A DNA stretch of 64,000 nucleotides from G001797105 sp964528155 (GTDB lineage Bacteria; Chloroflexota; Anaerolineae; Anaerolineales; E44-bin32): the NCBI GenBank assembly GCA_964528155.1, contig CAZGRL010000012.1, forward strand, positions 1 to 64,000, read 5' to 3'. Made by a program: the position numbers and the translations under genes. Of the stretch, positions 62,004-64,000 are shown piece after piece (position 1 is the stretch's first letter; every line of letters begins with the position of its first letter). The notes under the pieces were generated by a model, which had not been told where the DNA came from, made no database searches, and saw only the letters and a program-made list of their open reading frames with translations.

Positions 62004-62654
62004 TCATTGGCCGGCCTCCTGGCTGTGCAAGCTGAGCGTCATCTCGAACTCGAATGCCTGCGGTGGCGAGCTCGACGCGGGCTGCCCGTCGCCTGGCTCT
62101 GCCAGGGTACGCCGGACAATCGAGTTGACCGTCACGCTCTCGAACGACCCGGTGGAGAGCAACGCATCCGACAGCGTCAGCGGTAATCGATGATCGGCGG
62201 CGAGACCGACGATCGTGACTTGGCTCGCGCCCTGATCTAGTATGGTGAGCTCGATCCCGGCCGGCACGGTATCGATGATCTCCTGCAGGAGCTCACTCCA
62301 CGGATCGGCCTGGATCGAGATGCTTGCATGCGCGGCCTCGATCTCGGCCGATTGTCGGTCGGTTTCCTCGATCTGGGCTTCAAGAGCGCTTTTCTCTTCC
62401 GCCAGCGGTGTATATGCCCTGAGTGTGGTTCGAACATCGGTCAGCCGCTGTAGAGCGGCTTCTTCGAGCCCGGATGTCCGATAGTACAGGCTCGCTGCCG
62501 GGACCAGCATCAGCAAGAAAGCCACCGCGAGGCCCCACCGCCTGGCTGCTCGCCACGAGATGTGGCGCGGTCGATACCGATCCGGCAGGATGTTGATGTC
62601 GATCGAAGGGTAGCTCCTCCGGCCGGTCGCCCCGCTGAGTGCATCACGGCGCAT
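62004..62654 (-). CDS. PilN-like inner-membrane pilus protein
   Basis: 216 residues. The N-terminus carries INILPDRYRPRH, the PilN motif that binds PilM, then one membrane helix (about 42-62) and a coiled coil (EEKSALEAQIEETDRQSAEIE). The C-terminal part is ferredoxin-like. Confidence 0.85.
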   Translation of the reverse strand: MRRDALSGATGRRSYPSIDINILPDRYRPRHISWRAARRWGLAVAFLLMLVPAASLYYRTSGLEEAALQRLTDVRTTLRAYTPLAEEKSALEAQIEETDRQSAEIEAAHASISIQADPWSELLQEIIDTVPAGIELTILDQGASQVTIVGLAADHRLPLTLSDALLSTGSFESVTVNSIVRRTLAEPGDGQPASSSPPQAFEFEMTLSLHSQEAGQ

Positions 62655-62713
62655 AGGCTGGCCTCCTCATCACAACGAACTCCGCGGCGAAGCGCTGCGT
62701 ATACGGAAAGACA

Positions 62714-64000
62714 TCATGGTCTGTATTCCTCACTCGCATAAGTCAGGAGCGAGTCGCTCTGGCTGTTGTAATCCGCTTTGATCCACGCCGCGCTGTAGCT
62801 GACGTTGGACACACGCCATTCGTCGAGCGAGCCATCGTAGTAGTTCGACGCGCTTGAGTTTCCGGTGTGGTACCTTGAGTTGCTGCCGCTCCGGCCGATC
62901 TCGATATCTCCGGAATGGTTCCAGACCTGGCTGCCGTCGCCACTCCCGAACTCGGCCCCGTTCAGATACCCCTTAAACCGATCTGGCAAGACGCTCCCTG
63001 TTCCCCCGACCAGGCGCAGCGTCACCATGTACCAGGTATTCGGTGAGACAGGTGTGCTCAGCCAGGTGCCTGACCAGCCGGATTCGCCGCCGGGCGTGTT
63101 CCAGCCACCGACGTACACACTCCCGCTGTCGACGTAAATGTTGAAGCCACGCGTGGCGGCCCCTGCCTCGAAGATCACTTGCCTGGTGGAGGTCGTGTCG
63201 GCGTTGAACCAAATGGAGATAACACGGTCCGTGTACGGCCCGCCGACGTTCAGATCGTTTGAATTGGCGACGCTTATCCGACCGCTGGAGCCGTTGAGAT
63301 CTCGCCCGCCGTCGATCTTCTCGTTGGTGATATAGGTAGTCGTCCCTCCGAGCGTGCCGTCATTCCCGCGGCCGGTCGAGTCACCCTGTGTCCCGCTTGC
63401 CTCATCCATGTGCACGACAGCCACGAAGCCATTGCTCCAGGTGCCGGCCGCGTCCTGTGCATCGGATGCGCCGGCGTTGCCGTAATACACGAACAGCTCG
63501 GTGTCGGCGCTGGCGCTCACGGCCGGGACCTTCACCCAAACGTCGGCCTGGCCGCCGCTGGAGTCCCAGTGTTCAATCTCGTAGCTCAACACGGCCTGCG
63601 GCGTCGCCGACGGATTGATGAAGCGGACATCCTGTCCGGACGACTGCGCCTTGGAGAAGTCGAAGTTGCTGCTGTCCAGGTGGACGAGGACCGGGAATTC
63701 CGACAGGTTGGAGTCGACTTTGGATGAGTCGATCGTAATCTTGCGGCGGTAGTGCCAGTTCGGATCCCACCAGTTGTCCGGCGTGGCCGTCGGCGTGGGT
63801 GTGGGCGTCTCCGTTGGCGTGGCCGTCGCCGCCGGCGTGCTGATCCCTGGCAACTCAATGCGAGAGTCGTTGTACGTTCCGTCCCAGTAGAACCGTGAGC
63901 TACCACACGGATTGATCTGCACGGACAATCGCTCGCCGGTGGTGAAGTCATAGTTGGAAACGGCGAAGGTGGTTGAGTAGATCGGGATGGGGAAGACGAA
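62714..64000 (-). CDS. LamG/DUF2341 surface protein, 5' part outside the window
   Basis: About 428 residues visible; the frame is open to base 64000, so the N-terminus is missing. Order: a beta-rich first part, a Thr/Pro linker, a DUF2341 domain (WWDPNWHYRRKITIDSSK, then ELFVYYGN) and a LamG-like concanavalin domain with VAVVHMDEASGTQGDSTGRG, SIWFNADTTSTRQVIF and DGSLDEWRVSNVSYS. The layout suggests a surface or pilus-tip adhesin that binds carbohydrate. It is upstream of, and in the same direction as, the pilus genes, 60 bases from PilN-like. Confidence 0.85.
   Translation of the reverse strand, partial: FVFPIPIYSTTFAVSNYDFTTGERLSVQINPCGSSRFYWDGTYNDSRIELPGISTPAATATPTETPTPTPTATPDNWWDPNWHYRRKITIDSSKVDSNLSEFPVLVHLDSSNFDFSKAQSSGQDVRFINPSATPQAVLSYEIEHWDSSGGQADVWVKVPAVSASADTELFVYYGNAGASDAQDAAGTWSNGFVAVVHMDEASGTQGDSTGRGNDGTLGGTTTYITNEKIDGGRDLNGSSGRISVANSNDLNVGGPYTDRVISIWFNADTTSTRQVIFEAGAATRGFNIYVDSGSVYVGGWNTPGGESGWSGTWLSTPVSPNTWYMVTLRLVGGTGSVLPDRFKGYLNGAEFGSGDGSQVWNHSGDIEIGRSGSNSRYHTGNSSASNYYDGSLDEWRVSNVSYSAAWIKADYNSQSDSLLTYASEEYRP

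Overview
The window looks like a piece of a high-GC chromosome from a Chloroflexota bacterium (Anaerolineae-like), probably a draft or metagenome assembly. This is inferred from the gene set, from several exported proteins with long Thr/Pro 'TPTPT' linkers, and from intergenic DNA full of inverted repeats. A run of ten Ns (50261-50270) is a scaffold gap inside a sensor kinase gene. The first and last genes (serS and a LamG/DUF2341 surface protein) run off the edges. No rRNA, tRNA, CRISPR array or transposase gene was seen.

Layout. 1-11.7 kb: housekeeping and envelope genes: serS, a DUF456 membrane protein, a HEAT-repeat gene, a Trm112-like protein, a VanW protein, a lipoprotein, an isocitrate/isopropylmalate dehydrogenase-family enzyme, an M32 carboxypeptidase, a 2-hydroxyacid dehydrogenase, and a membrane/phosphodiesterase pair split by an in-frame TGA. 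11.8-25.0 kb: one co-directional exopolysaccharide cluster. wecC and wecB make an N-acetylmannosaminuronate-type nucleotide sugar. Four glycosyltransferases, an FkbM methyltransferase, a two-domain oxidoreductase, a heparinase II/III-like protein and a PglC-like initiating transferase follow. 25.8-29.0 kb: an operon with 2-oxoacid dehydrogenase E1 alpha and E1 beta plus a fusion of a lipoyl domain, an E3-binding domain and a NeuD/PglD-type sugar acyltransferase. This is the most unusual system in the window. It may move an acyl group from a 2-oxoacid through lipoate to a sugar.

29.2-39.8 kb: export and RNA-processing functions (PpiC lipoprotein, RNase J, cold-shock protein), HD hydrolase, surE, inositol monophosphatase, RlmD-type methyltransferase, a GT39-like membrane protein and a class V aminotransferase. 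39.9-45 kb: a possible envelope-stress locus. A strong promoter and a 12-G tract precede a DUF2089-like regulator. Three proteins there share the same short helical (SHOCT-like) motif; a GNAT enzyme, an MFS transporter and a holin-IV-like membrane protein are nearby. 45.3-55 kb: a large Rossmann protein of unknown function, threonine synthase, a GAF/PAS histidine kinase, a damaged HicAB toxin-antitoxin pair, a degenerate metallo-beta-lactamase-fold protein, rsmG and recF. 55.5-64 kb: a DUF2723 membrane glycosyltransferase, then a type IV pilus locus on the minus strand (pilin, PilT-like ATPase, prepilin peptidase, PilM/N/O-like proteins) and a LamG/DUF2341 surface protein.

Six long intergenic hairpins recur across the window, with 26-31 bp near-perfect stems, always a 3-nt loop, and usually a GGC-NNN-GCC core. 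Their outer arms are unrelated in sequence. One sits exactly at the end of hicA. They look like a family of structural elements rather than ordinary terminators. All family assignments come from reading motifs; no database search was run.
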